DNA from: Bog-756 sp963704585
GTDB taxonomy: Bacteria > Actinomycetota > Acidimicrobiia > Acidimicrobiales > RAAP-2
DNA length: 64,000 bases
Assembly (NCBI GenBank): GCA_963704585.1
Contig: OY969919.1
Span: 434,001-498,000 of the forward strand
Direction: 5' to 3'
Numbering within the stretch: the first letter of the stretch is position 1; each line of letters opens with the position of its first letter. A program made the translations under genes and the position numbers. Shown here piece after piece: positions 7,952 to 16,665 of this stretch. The notes beneath the pieces are model-generated. The model did not search any database, was not told the DNA's origin, and saw only the letters and a program-made list of their open reading frames with translations.

Positions 7952-8755
7952 CTACAGCGGCAGTGTGGCGTTCGTGGGGCGTGCCGACGTCGTCGGCTGG
8001 ACGCGTGTGGCGTCCGTGGCCGGCCCCGCCGACGAGCTCGTGGGCACATGGGCGTCCTGCGGACCGCCCGAGACGGGACGGTTGGCGGCGGACACCGTCG
8101 GGAGCTGCGCGCCCGCAGCCGGTGCACCGCCTCCACCGGGCGGGCGCGTCTCCATGCGGGGCGCGGAGGACGGCGGCGCCTGCAGCTTGTCGTCGACCCA
8201 GTGCATGATCTCGCCGAGCGCGGCGCGCAGGCGCAGTCGCTCGCCCTCGAGATGACGGGTGAGCGCATCGACCTCGCCGCTCAGGCGCTCCCTCGAGTCT
8301 TCGAGCCGTCCGATCTCGTCACGGAGCCGTTGCTCCGACTCGGCGGCCATCTTCGAGGCGTTGGCCTGTGCCTGGTCGGTCATCATCCGCGCCTTCGCGT
8401 CGGCCTCGGCGATGATGCGCAGCGCCTGGGCCTCCGAGTCGGCCTTCGTCTCGTCGACGAACTTCTGGGCGAGCAGGAGCGTGCGCTGCAGTGTGTCGTC
8501 GGGGACCTCGGGCTCGGCCTCCGGCCGGGGCTCGGGCTGCTGCGCGAGCTCCGCCTCGAGCTGCGAGATCCGCTCCGCCGCCTGCCGCAGGCGCTCGCCG
8601 CTCTGGCGAAGCTGCTCCTGGAGTCCCTCCGCCTCGACGGCCGCGCGTTCGAGGTACTCGTCGACGTCGTCGCGGTGGTAGCCCTTCAGGGTCTCGCGGA
8701 ACTCCACCGTTCGGAGGGAATCGAGCGCAGTCTGGGAGGCATCCATGGGCGCCAT
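7952..8755 (-). CDS. divIVA: DivIVA domain cell-pole/septum protein
   Basis: A coiled-coil membrane-curvature protein that marks poles and septa and organises growth and division (DivIVA/Wag31/SepIVA group). The N-terminal DivIVA signature is clear (LDSLRTVEFRETLKGYHRDDVDEYL, about 9-33), followed by heptad-rich coiled coils (about 34-190) and a Pro/Ala/Thr-rich disordered tail (about 200-267). ATG 8755 is chosen; an ATG three codons later is equally possible. Neither has a clear ribosome binding site. It lies downstream of yggT and sepF, as is typical. Confidence 0.92.
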   Translation of the reverse strand: MAPMDASQTALDSLRTVEFRETLKGYHRDDVDEYLERAAVEAEGLQEQLRQSGERLRQAAERISQLEAELAQQPEPRPEAEPEVPDDTLQRTLLLAQKFVDETKADSEAQALRIIAEADAKARMMTDQAQANASKMAAESEQRLRDEIGRLEDSRERLSGEVDALTRHLEGERLRLRAALGEIMHWVDDKLQAPPSSAPRMETRPPGGGGAPAAGAQLPTVSAANRPVSGGPQDAHVPTSSSAGPATDATRVQPTTSARPTNATLPL

Positions 8756-8809
8756 GCTAGCGGCGCGGTCGGACCGTTCCAGTGACCGCACTCCGGAGTC
8801 CGTGCGGCG

Positions 8810-9079
8810 TCAGTGGAACAGCGGGATCAGGACCAGCTCGATGACCAAGAAGAGCACGAGGACCGAGAGGTCGAGCCCGACGGTGCCGATGCGCGCCGTC
8901 GGGATGAGCCGTCGGATCGGGTTGAGCACCGGGTCGCAGAGCGAGCTGAAGACCCGCTGGACCTTGTAGACGGGCGAGTCGTACTCGAGCCGGGCGTAGG
9001 CGATGACCAGGCTCAGGATGCAGTAGCCGATGAGGATCAGCAGATACAGCTGGAGGAGCCACCCGATGAGCGAGAGCAC
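8810..9079 (-). CDS. YggT family membrane protein
   Basis: An 89-residue integral membrane protein of the YggT family (also called CcdB-like/Ylmg), with two hydrophobic segments (about 4-25 and 66-87) flanking the conserved loop SSLCDPVLNPIRRLIP. Its molecular role is not settled, but it is almost always found between sepF and divIVA and has been linked to cell division and chloroplast/cyanobacterial nucleoid distribution. The start is GTG 9079, with GGGGGAG about 11 nt upstream. Confidence 0.93.
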   Translation of the reverse strand: MLSLIGWLLQLYLLILIGYCILSLVIAYARLEYDSPVYKVQRVFSSLCDPVLNPIRRLIPTARIGTVGLDLSVLVLFLVIELVLIPLFH

Positions 9080-9126
9080 GCCTGCTCACTCCCCCCGCGG
9101 CGTGGTGCCGACGCCGTGACGCTCGC

Positions 9127-9696
9127 TCAGGGATTCACCAGCCCACGGTCGGCCAGCCGCTGGCGCTCCTCGTCGGAGACCTTCACGTTGGAGGGCGTGA
9201 GCAGGAAGACCTCGTCGGCCACCCGCTCCATCCCGCCGGAGAGGGCGTAGGTCACGCCGCTGCAGAAGTCGATCATCCGGCGCTGCAGGTCGCGCTCGGC
9301 GCTCTGCATGTTGACGATCACCGGCTGGTTGTTCATGAGCCGGTTGGCGATCTCCTGGGCGTCGGCGAACCGGCCGGGTGCCACGATGTGGACGCGGGCG
9401 CCGCCCCCGTCCTGGGTGATGGGTCGCACCGAGGTGCTGCCGGAGGCCGGGCGGGGGCTGATCGGGGCCGGCGATGCGGGGCTCATCGTGCCGTTCGCCT
9501 CGTCGCGCGAGAGCGTGCGGATGCGCGGGTTGGACGTCGTCGGGGGCGGCTCATCCATGTCGTCCAGCGCGTTCGACCGCTGACCGACCCGGCCCACCGC
9601 GGGAGCAGGGCGCGGGTCGTAGTCGTCGTAGTCGTCGTACTCGTCGTCGACGAGGCCCAGGTAGGCCATCGTCTTCTTCATGAACGAAGCCGGCAT
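9127..9696 (-). CDS. sepF: Cell division protein SepF
   Basis: A 189-residue FtsZ-binding membrane anchor of the Z-ring. The N-terminal amphipathic segment (FMKKTMAYLGLVDDEYDDYD) is the membrane-binding part, followed by an acidic linker. The C-terminal SepF fold holds the dimerisation and FtsZ-binding core (FADAQEIANRLMNNQPVIVN, DFCSGVTYALSGGMERV, EVFLLTPSNVKV). ATG 9696 is chosen over a GTG 15 nt upstream because GGGAGGA sits at the right distance. No FtsA gene is visible in the cluster, so SepF is the likely sole Z-ring anchor here, as in other actinobacteria. Confidence 0.96.
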   Translation of the reverse strand: MPASFMKKTMAYLGLVDDEYDDYDDYDPRPAPAVGRVGQRSNALDDMDEPPPTTSNPRIRTLSRDEANGTMSPASPAPISPRPASGSTSVRPITQDGGGARVHIVAPGRFADAQEIANRLMNNQPVIVNMQSAERDLQRRMIDFCSGVTYALSGGMERVADEVFLLTPSNVKVSDEERQRLADRGLVNP

Positions 9697-9711
9697 CGGT
9701 TCCTCCCGCAC

Positions 9712-10416
9712 CTAGCGTAGTGCCTGACCCCCGGGGCGGGTGGACGGGGCGGGGCGGCCGCCGAACAGGGCGCGGCCGAGCCGGACCATCGTCGACCCCT
9801 CCTCGAGCGCCACCTCCAGATCGTCGGACATCCCCATCGAACGCACCGGCAGCCCGAGCTCGTCCGCCAGCGCGACGACCTGGCGGAACCCCGACCGCGA
9901 GACCTCCGGCGGCCCCGGGACGCCGACCGCCATCAGCCCGGCCACCTCGAGCTCCTCGGCGCGCAGATCGGCGACCAGTGCGGGCACGGCAGCCGCCGGG
10001 ATCCCCCCGCGACCGGGCGCGCCGGTGAGGTCGACCTCGACGAGGACCGTCGCTCCCGGGTGGTGGCGGGCGATCGACCGCCCCTCCTCGATCCGGGCGA
10101 TCCCCTGCCAGCAGGCGACGAGCGGCGCGAGGCGGCCCACCTTGTTGCGCTGGACCGCCCCGAGGAAGTGCCAGCGCGGGCGGAGGTCGGCCTCGAGCTC
10201 GGCATCCTTTGCGAGCAGCTCGGCCGCGTAGTTCTCCCCGATCCGGTCGATCCCGGACCCGAGCGCGAGGCGGACGGCGTCGGGGCCGAACCCCTTCGTC
10301 ACGGCGACCAGATCGACCCCGTCGGCGTCCCCCCGAACCGCGGCGATGCGGTCTCGGACCGCGGCGAGCCGCCCGCCGAAGCCGGCCGCGACCGGTGCGG
10401 CGCCCCCCGCACTCAC
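9712..10416 (-). CDS. YggS/PROSC family pyridoxal phosphate homeostasis protein
   Basis: A 234-residue single-domain PLP-binding protein with the alanine racemase N-terminal barrel fold. The PLP lysine is in LVAVTKGFG (about residue 41). The family block HFLGAVQRNKVGRL and the phosphate-binding end MGMSDDLEVALEEGSTMVRLGRALFG are present. Family members buffer PLP and affect amino acid pools; no catalytic reaction is established. GTG 10416 overlaps the pgeF stop as GTGA. It lies between pgeF and sepF in the ftsZ operon, a conserved order. Confidence 0.95.
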   Translation of the reverse strand: MSAGGAAPVAAGFGGRLAAVRDRIAAVRGDADGVDLVAVTKGFGPDAVRLALGSGIDRIGENYAAELLAKDAELEADLRPRWHFLGAVQRNKVGRLAPLVACWQGIARIEEGRSIARHHPGATVLVEVDLTGAPGRGGIPAAAVPALVADLRAEELEVAGLMAVGVPGPPEVSRSGFRQVVALADELGLPVRSMGMSDDLEVALEEGSTMVRLGRALFGGRPAPSTRPGGQALR

Positions 10417-11147
10417 CGCTCCGCTCCGTCCGCATCCCGCCAGACGAGGAGCGCCTGGCGGCCGGTGTCACCGCGGGCCCGGTGCGAGAAGTGGGGGCCG
10501 CCGCACGCAGTGCACGGTCCGGCCCGCCCGACCTCGGCGCCGCCTGCCGCGGCGAGCGCGGCGCGCACCGTCGCGCCGAGGTCGAGCGCGGGAGCGCCTC
10601 CGTCGGCCGTGGCCCGCACCCCGTCGCCGTAGCGCTCGGCCACGCGGTCGAGGTCCCCCGCGGAGAAGGCGTAGCACTCGGCGTGGACGAACGGTCCGAG
10701 CGCGCCGACCACCTCGGTCGCGCCGAGAGCCCGCATCGCCGCGACCGTCGCCTCCACCACGCCGGCGACCAGCCCGCGCCACCCGCCGTGCACGGCGGCG
10801 AACACTCCCTCGTCGCTCCCGAGCGCGAGCGGTGCGCAGTCGGCCGTCAGCACTGCGAGGCACGACCCGGTCGACGTCGCGACGAGCGCGTCGCCCGGTC
10901 CCGCGCACCGCACCGTGGGCGGCCCGTCCGTCGCCGTCACCTCCGGTTCGCCGACACGGTGCACGGTCGCGCCGTGTACCTGGTCGAGCCACCAGACCTC
11001 CCGGATCGCGGGCCTCGCGTCGAGCGTGGCGGCCGTGGCCGCGAGTCGGGTCGCGGCGCTCGGAGGTCGGAGGTCACCGCGAGCGGCGTCGGTCCAGACG
11101 GCCTGGATCGTCCCGGCGACCGGAACGGGCTCGCTGACGCCGATCAG
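10413..11147 (-). CDS. pgeF: Peptidoglycan editing factor / laccase-domain protein, apparent CTG start
   Basis: A 244-residue member of the YfiH/PgeF (DUF152, laccase-domain) family, reported to remove misincorporated residues from peptidoglycan precursors. The metal or catalytic site residues are visible: WLDQVHG, LTADCAPLAL, AAVHGGWRGL and GPFVHAECYAF. No in-frame ATG, GTG or TTG exists between the upstream ftsZ coding region and the conserved core. The only fitting start is CTG at 11147, which overlaps the ftsZ stop as CTGA, the same geometry as the ATGA/GTGA junctions elsewhere in this operon. A lost start from a base error is the alternative. Confidence 0.9.
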   Translation of the reverse strand: MIGVSEPVPVAGTIQAVWTDAARGDLRPPSAATRLAATAATLDARPAIREVWWLDQVHGATVHRVGEPEVTATDGPPTVRCAGPGDALVATSTGSCLAVLTADCAPLALGSDEGVFAAVHGGWRGLVAGVVEATVAAMRALGATEVVGALGPFVHAECYAFSAGDLDRVAERYGDGVRATADGGAPALDLGATVRAALAAAGGAEVGRAGPCTACGGPHFSHRARGDTGRQALLVWRDADGAER

Positions 11148-12265
11148 CGAAGGAACGAGGGCACGTCGAAGTCGTCGTCGCCCAGGTCGAGATCGTCGTC
11201 GGTCGGCGTCGCGAAGATGTCCTCGTGCGCCGTCTCGGTGCCGAGCACCCGGCTGCGCGGCTCGTCGCGCCCGGCCGACTCCGTGAGCGCCGCGCCGGTG
11301 CGACCCTGCGCCTCCCACCGCTCGAAGCCTGCCGCGATGACGGTGACCCGCACCTCTTCGCCCATCGTGTCGTCGATCACACTGCCGAAGATGATGTTCG
11401 CGTCGGGGTGCGCGACCCCGTGGATGATCTCCGCGGCCTCGTTGACCTCGAAGAGCCCGAGGTCCGGCCCGCCCGCGATGTTGAGGAGGATGCCGCGCGC
11501 GCCCTCGATCGACGCCTCGAGCAGCGGGCTCGTGATCGCCGCCCGCGCCGCGTTGACCGCTCGCCCCTCACCTGTCGCCGAGCCGATGCCCATGATGGCG
11601 GTGCCCGCGTTCGACATGATCATCTTCACGTCGGCGAAGTCGGTGTTGATGAGGCCGGGCACCGTGATGAGGCTGGTGATGCCCTGCACGCCCTGCATGA
11701 GGACTTCGTCGGCCATCTTGAAGGCGTTGACCATCGACGTCTTCTCGTTCGACACGGTGAGGAGCCGGTCGTTCGGGATGATGATCAGGGTGTCGACCTT
11801 CTCCTTCAGGTTCTGGATCCCCTGCTCCGCCTGGACCGATCGCCGCCTGCCCTCGAAGGTGAACGGCCGGGTCACCACCCCGATGGTCAGCGCGCCCAGG
11901 CCCTTCGCGATCTCGGCCACGACCGGAGCCGCGCCGGTGCCCGTCCCGCCGCCCTTGCCGGCGGTGATGAAGACCATGTCCGCGCCTTTGAGCGCCTCCT
12001 CGATCTCCGCCCGGTGCTCCTCGGCGGCTAGGCGGCCGACCTCGGGATCGCTGCCGGCACCGAGGCCGCGGGTGAGCTGCCGGCCGATGTCGAGCTTGAG
12101 GTCGGCGTCGCTCATGAGCAACGCCTGGGCGTCGGTGTTGGTGGCGATGAACTCGACCCCTCTGAGCCCGGCTTCGATCATCCGGTTGACGGCGTTGACA
12201 CCGCCTCCGCCCACCCCCAACACCTTGATGACGGCGAAATAGTTGTTCTGAGCCGGAACGGTCAT
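11144..12265 (-). CDS. ftsZ: Cell division protein FtsZ
   Basis: Tubulin-like GTPase, 373 residues, that forms the cytokinetic ring. The N-terminal nucleotide loop KVLGVGGGGVNAVNRMI, the tubulin signature GKGGGTGTGAAPV (about 107-119), and the T7 synergy loop (VPGLINTDFADVK) are intact. After a short acidic linker the protein ends with DDFDVPSFLR, the conserved C-terminal peptide bound by SepF and other partners. ATG 12265 is chosen; AAGGGA lies 7 nt upstream. It has its own promoter in the 147-nt gap after ftsQ (see 12313-12363). Confidence 0.98.
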   Translation of the reverse strand: MTVPAQNNYFAVIKVLGVGGGGVNAVNRMIEAGLRGVEFIATNTDAQALLMSDADLKLDIGRQLTRGLGAGSDPEVGRLAAEEHRAEIEEALKGADMVFITAGKGGGTGTGAAPVVAEIAKGLGALTIGVVTRPFTFEGRRRSVQAEQGIQNLKEKVDTLIIIPNDRLLTVSNEKTSMVNAFKMADEVLMQGVQGITSLITVPGLINTDFADVKMIMSNAGTAIMGIGSATGEGRAVNAARAAITSPLLEASIEGARGILLNIAGGPDLGLFEVNEAAEIIHGVAHPDANIIFGSVIDDTMGEEVRVTVIAAGFERWEAQGRTGAALTESAGRDEPRSRVLGTETAHEDIFATPTDDDLDLGDDDFDVPSFLR

Positions 12266-12312
12266 GCAATCCCTTACCCTCGACCAAAGGTTGAAACCGT
12301 TCCAACCGGCGA

Positions 12313-12363
12313 GTTGTCGACAACGATAGGGTGAGCACAGTACCTGGTCAAGCACTGTCGACA
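12313..12363 (-). promoter_or_regulatory. ftsZ promoter flanked by two TGTCGACA palindromes
   Basis: On the minus strand TTGACC (12351-12346) and TATCGT (12328-12323) are separated by exactly 17 nt, a good sigma-70-type promoter placing the start of transcription about 50 nt before the ftsZ ATG. A perfect 12-bp palindrome, GTTGTCGACAAC (12313-12324), sits at the -10/+1 region, and a second TGTCGACA (12356-12363) sits just upstream of the -35. The two TGTCGACA cores are 41 bp apart. A dimeric repressor or activator binding both is plausible but unproven. Confidence 0.6.
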
Positions 12364-12412
12364 CCGCCGCGACGCCCTCCGGAGCGCCTCCGTCACGGCG
12401 TCCGAAGCGACG

Positions 12413-13216
12413 TCATCCGACGGTCGGCGATTGCGGGACCGTCACGTCGATGGTGTGCATCCCGTGCAGCGCGGCGTGGGCGATGATGGCGGCGACGTCC
12501 TCGTACTTCGCACCGAGTCCCGCGTCGGTCCCGAGGAGCACCGTGAGACCGGAATCGAGCGCGAGGCTCACCGTCGCGTCGGGCGCCTCGGTCACCGAGA
12601 CCACCTGGGCGATGAAGGCCGGAGGCAGGGAGCGCGCGACTGCGAGTCCGGCGGTGGCCGAGGCAGGTAGGGAGCCGCCCACGCCGGTCGGCACGAGTGG
12701 GCCGGCGGCCGTACGCACGACGAGCTGGACGAGCCCCGGGGTGGCCCCGGGGTGCACGAGCAGGGTCCGTCCCGAACCGTCGAGGATCGCCCATGTCCCC
12801 TTCGGACCGGCCATCTGGACCGTGGGCACCCGCTCCGTGACCGTGACGACCACACCGTCCGGCCACCGCCGCTGGACCGTCGCGGTGGCCACGAAGGGCA
12901 GCGCCTCGATGCGCGCCGCGCTCGCGCCCGGATCCACGCTGACGAGGGGCGGGTGTCCGATCAGGCCCGCAGCGGCCACGATCGCCGCGGTCGGCGTGTG
13001 CGGATGGACGCCGCGTACGGTGACGACCCGCGCGCTGGCCCACGGCGAGTGCAGGAGGGCGACCGCGCCGGCGACGATGGCGGCCACGACGAGCGCGACC
13101 ACGATGCGGCGGAGCCGGCGGCGGCCGCGGTGGCGCGCGACCTCGGCGCGGCGTTGCCGGATCCGTGGGTCGATCGCCGCGGGCCCCGCCACCTTCGTGC
13201 CCGTGCCCGATGTCAT
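12413..13216 (-). CDS. ftsQ: Cell division protein FtsQ
   Basis: A 267-residue bitopic divisome protein linking FtsL/FtsB-type partners to the septal synthase. Arg-rich cytoplasmic N-terminus, a transmembrane helix (about 38-58, IVVALVVAAIVAGAVALL), then the POTRA domain (VVTVRGVHPHTPTAAIVAAAG) and the FtsQ beta domain (RWPDGVVVTVTERVPTVQ). ATG 13216 overlaps the murB stop as ATGA. Its place between murB and ftsZ is the usual one. Confidence 0.94.
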   Translation of the reverse strand: MTSGTGTKVAGPAAIDPRIRQRRAEVARHRGRRRLRRIVVALVVAAIVAGAVALLHSPWASARVVTVRGVHPHTPTAAIVAAAGLIGHPPLVSVDPGASAARIEALPFVATATVQRRWPDGVVVTVTERVPTVQMAGPKGTWAILDGSGRTLLVHPGATPGLVQLVVRTAAGPLVPTGVGGSLPASATAGLAVARSLPPAFIAQVVSVTEAPDATVSLALDSGLTVLLGTDAGLGAKYEDVAAIIAHAALHGMHTIDVTVPQSPTVG

Positions 13217-14142
13217 GTCGCCTCCCCGTCCACGGGGTCGAAGCCGACCAGCCGGACCTCGGTCGCGAGGGTCACGCCGGTCGCCTCGGCCACGCGCGTC
13301 CGCACGAGGTCGATCAGGCGGCGCACGTCGTCCGCCGATCCGCCCGGGTCGGCCTGGATGAAGTTGGCGTGCTTCGCCGAGACAGCGGCGGTGCCTACCC
13401 GGGCTCCCTTGAGACCGCAGGCGTCGATGAGCCGTCCGGCCGAGTCCCCTGGCGGGTTGGCGAAGACCGATCCGGCGTTGCTCCCGCCCGGCTGGTGCTC
13501 GCGGCGCCACCGGACGATCTCGGCGATCGCCGTCGCGCCCTGCTCCGGGTCGCCGGGCGCGAGCTCGAACGTGCCCTCGGTCACCACGTCCGACGCGCCC
13601 ACGTGCGACGTGCGGTAGCCGTGGGCGAGGCGCGACGCGTGGTCTTCGTGGGCCGTCCCGGCGGCGAGGTCGACCCATCGGTAGGCGACGAGTGTCGCCG
13701 CGGTGTCCGAGCCGTGGCCCCCCGCGTTCATCCGGATCGCGCCGCCTACCGAACCGGGGACGCCGACCGCCCACTCGAGCCCGGTCAGTCCGGCGGCCGC
13801 GGTCCGGCGGGCGAGGACCGGCAGGCTGGTCGCGGCGCCGGCCCGCACTGTGGTCCCCACAACGGTCACCGCGTCGAAGCCGGCGCCGAGCTCGACGACG
13901 AGCCCGCAGAAGCCGCGGTCGGCCACGAGCAGGTTCGACCCGCCTCCGAGCACCAGCACCGGCACCTCGCTGCCGCCGAGTGCCTCGCCGAGCTCGCGGA
14001 GCTGCGCCTCGTCGTCCGCCACCACGGTGAGCGCGGCGGGACCGCCGACCCGGTAGGTCGTGCGCGCGCCGAGGGGCACGTCACGGCGGGCCCCGTCTCC
14101 GAGCCGCCGGGCGAGCGCGGCGAGCGCCTGCGGCGGGGTCAT
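13213..14142 (-). CDS. murB: UDP-N-acetylenolpyruvoylglucosamine reductase
   Basis: FAD-dependent cytoplasmic enzyme, 309 residues, that reduces UDP-GlcNAc-enolpyruvate to UDP-MurNAc. FAD-binding elements TTYRVGGPA, LGGGSNLLV and GLEWAVGVPGSVGGAI are present; RWRREHQPGGSNAGSVFANP holds the catalytic serine of a type I-like enzyme, and the C-terminal GLKGARVGTAAVSAKHANFI completes the substrate site. ATG 14142 overlaps the murC stop (ATGA). It is placed between murC and ftsQ, as in many actinobacteria. Confidence 0.97.
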   Translation of the reverse strand: MTPPQALAALARRLGDGARRDVPLGARTTYRVGGPAALTVVADDEAQLRELGEALGGSEVPVLVLGGGSNLLVADRGFCGLVVELGAGFDAVTVVGTTVRAGAATSLPVLARRTAAAGLTGLEWAVGVPGSVGGAIRMNAGGHGSDTAATLVAYRWVDLAAGTAHEDHASRLAHGYRTSHVGASDVVTEGTFELAPGDPEQGATAIAEIVRWRREHQPGGSNAGSVFANPPGDSAGRLIDACGLKGARVGTAAVSAKHANFIQADPGGSADDVRRLIDLVRTRVAEATGVTLATEVRLVGFDPVDGEAT

Positions 14143-15530
14143 CGTGCGACGTCCCTGACGAGCACGTCGGGCAGCGCCGTCAGGTCGCCCGCGCCCAGGG
14201 TGCAGCAGAGGTCGCCCGGCTCGAGCAGGGCCGCCACCGTCCGGCGCAGCTCGGCGCGACCGGCCTCGTAGTGGACCTCGACCGCTGGATGGGCTCGTCG
14301 CACCGCGTCAGCCACGAGCCGACCGGACACGCCGGGCACCGGCGCCTCGCCCGCTCCGTAGACGTCGGTCACCACGACGACGTCCGCGTCGCCGAAGGCC
14401 TCGCCGAACGCCTCGCCGAGCTCGGCGGTGCGCGAGTACCGGTGGGGCTGGAAGACCGCGACGATCCGGCGCCAGCCGCCGTGCCGCGCTGCCGCGAGCG
14501 TGGCCCTGATCTCGCTCGGCAGGTGCGCGTAGTCGTCGACGAAGGTCACGCCCCCGGACTCGCCGCGGAACTCGAAGCGGCGGGCGACCCCGGCGAACCG
14601 GGCGAGGGCGCGCGCCGCCGTCGCGACGTCCGCCCCTGCGTGCAGCGCCGCAACCGTCGCCACGGCCGCGTTGCGCGCGTTGTGCAGCCCGGGGACCGGC
14701 ACGGCCAGGCGGCCCAGCCGCACCCCGTCGGGACCGTCGAGCGCGAACTCGACCGAGCTCCTCCCGAGGGCCATGTCGACCATCCGGTAGGCCGAGCCCG
14801 GCGCGGTCCCCACCAGGACGGCCCCGGTCGAGCGCCCGATGGCGGCCGCGACCGGGTCGTCGCCGCCGACCACTGCGTGGGTGCGCGCCGAGGCCACGAA
14901 CCGCTCGAACGCGGCCCGCAGCGCGTCGAAGGTGCCGTAGTGGTCCAGATGGTCCGCCTCGACGTTGGTGACGACCGCGACGTCAGGGGTGAGCGAGAGG
15001 AACGTGCCGTCGCTCTCGTCGGCCTCGACGACGATCCACTCGCCGTCGCCCCACGCGGCATTCGTCCCGATCTCGTTGACGTCGCCGCCGATGAGGAACG
15101 ACGGCCGGGTGCCGGTCTCGACCAGGATGAGGGCGAGCATCGACGCGGTCGTGGTCTTGCCGTGGGTGCCGGCGACCGCGATGCTCCGGCGGAGCCCCGC
15201 GATCGCCTGCAGCGCGTCGGCACGCGACCAGATCGGCACGCCCGCCGCGGCCGCCGCGACGATCTCGGGATTGCCGTCGCCGACCGCGGTTGACCGGGTC
15301 ACGACGTCTGCCGCGCCGAGGTTCGCGGCGTCGTGTCCGATCGCGACCGCGATCCCGGCCCGCCGGAGCCGGTCGGTCACCGCCGACTCGCGCAGGTCGC
15401 TCCCGGTCACGGTGTGGCCCATCGCGGCCAGCACCGTCGCGATCGCGCTCATCCCCGCCCCGCCGATGCCGACCACGTGCACGCGGCTCGACGGCGCGAG
15501 TCCGGTCGCGCCGACGGTGCCACTGCTCAT
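14139..15530 (-). CDS. murC: UDP-N-acetylmuramate--L-alanine ligase
   Basis: ATP-dependent Mur ligase, 463 residues, adding L-Ala to UDP-MurNAc. The UDP-binding Rossmann start HVVGIGGAGMSAIA, the P-loop AGTHGKTTTASML (about 112-124), and the ligase signatures NVEADHLDHYG and DDYAHLPSEI are intact. Start ATG 15530 overlaps the murG stop (ATGA). It is the only Mur ligase in this cluster besides MurE; MurD and MurF are absent from the window. Confidence 0.98.
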   Translation of the reverse strand: MSSGTVGATGLAPSSRVHVVGIGGAGMSAIATVLAAMGHTVTGSDLRESAVTDRLRRAGIAVAIGHDAANLGAADVVTRSTAVGDGNPEIVAAAAAGVPIWSRADALQAIAGLRRSIAVAGTHGKTTTASMLALILVETGTRPSFLIGGDVNEIGTNAAWGDGEWIVVEADESDGTFLSLTPDVAVVTNVEADHLDHYGTFDALRAAFERFVASARTHAVVGGDDPVAAAIGRSTGAVLVGTAPGSAYRMVDMALGRSSVEFALDGPDGVRLGRLAVPVPGLHNARNAAVATVAALHAGADVATAARALARFAGVARRFEFRGESGGVTFVDDYAHLPSEIRATLAAARHGGWRRIVAVFQPHRYSRTAELGEAFGEAFGDADVVVVTDVYGAGEAPVPGVSGRLVADAVRRAHPAVEVHYEAGRAELRRTVAALLEPGDLCCTLGAGDLTALPDVLVRDVAR

Positions 15531-16665
15531 CGTGCGTCACCCGAGCGCGCGGGCGCGGCCGCCTGCTCGACGAGTCGTGCTCCCGCGGCCGCCGCGTCGC
15601 GCCTGCCGAGCGACCCCGCAGCTCGACCCATGGCCACGAGGGTGCCGGCGTCGTCGAGGAGCCGGTCGAGGAGCGGTGCGAGCGTCGCGCCGTCGCACGC
15701 ACCGTCGGCGACCACCACCGCGGCGCCCGCGGACGCCAGCACTCCGGCGTTCGCGCTCTGGTGGTCTCCCGGCGCGCCGGGCAGGGGGACGAGGACCGCC
15801 GGCACCCCGGCGACCGCGAGCTCGGCCACGGTCATCGCGCCCGCGCGGCAGACGGCCACGTCGGCGGCCGCATACGCGAGGTCCATGTGCTCCTCGTAGG
15901 GCACGCGCACCAGTGAGAGTCCCTCCGGCGTCCTCCCGCCGTGGTCGCCGTCCCAGTCGCGGCGGCCGACGACGTGGTAGAGCGACCGGTCCGCACGGCC
16001 GGACCAGCGGGAGGCGAGCTCGGCGACCGCCGTGTTGATCCGACGCGCGCCGAGCGAGCCGCCGAACGCGACCACCGTCGGCCGGTCCTCGGGCAAACCG
16101 AGGCTGCGGCGGGCGCTCCGCCGGTGCTCCTCGCCGCGCCGGACCGCGGCCACCTCGGCCCGCACCGGTGTCCCGGTGACGATCGCACGGGGCAGCGCGG
16201 TGCCGTCCCAACCGACCGCCGCCGCGCGGCGAAGTGCCCGAAGAGCCGGTTCGCCGCCCCGGGCACCGCGTCGACGTTGACCAGCACGAGCGGGACCCGG
16301 AACAGCACCGCGGCGAGCGAGACCCCGACGCTCGCGTACCCGCCGACGGAGACGACGACGCGCGGGCGGCGACGGCGCACGATCGCGACCGCCTGCCGTG
16401 CGGCGCGGACGAGCTCGATCGCCGATCGGACGTTGCGGACCAGCTGGCGCGGCGCATACCCGCGCACGATCCCGCGTCCGGGCAGCAGCTCGTAGGGGAA
16501 GCCGCGGGACGCGAACGCCTCCCCGTCCTGTCCCCGCACCGAGCCGATCAGCTCGATCTCCTCACGGGGGTGCCCTTGGTCGACGAGGGCCTCGGCGATG
16601 GCCAGCGCCGGCTGGAGATGGCCTGCGGTGCCGCCGCCGGTCACCAGCGCGAACCGGTGGCTCAC
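15527..16665 (-). CDS. murG: UDP-GlcNAc--lipid I GlcNAc transferase MurG, frameshifted
   Basis: Peripheral membrane GT28 glycosyltransferase that converts lipid I to lipid II. The N-terminal half (GGGTAGHLQPALAIAEAL, then SVGGYASVGVSLAA) reads from GTG 16665. After NRLFGHFA, near 16222-16233, the frame breaks, and the C-terminal half (VVAFGGSLGARRINTAVAEL, MTVAELAVAGVPAVLVPLPG, DHQSANAG) continues in another frame to 15527. The span is one base short of 380 codons, so one missing base explains it. MurG is essential, so an assembly or sequencing error is most likely. The 5' end overlaps ftsW by 104 nt; the 3' end overlaps murC by 4. Confidence 0.93.
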
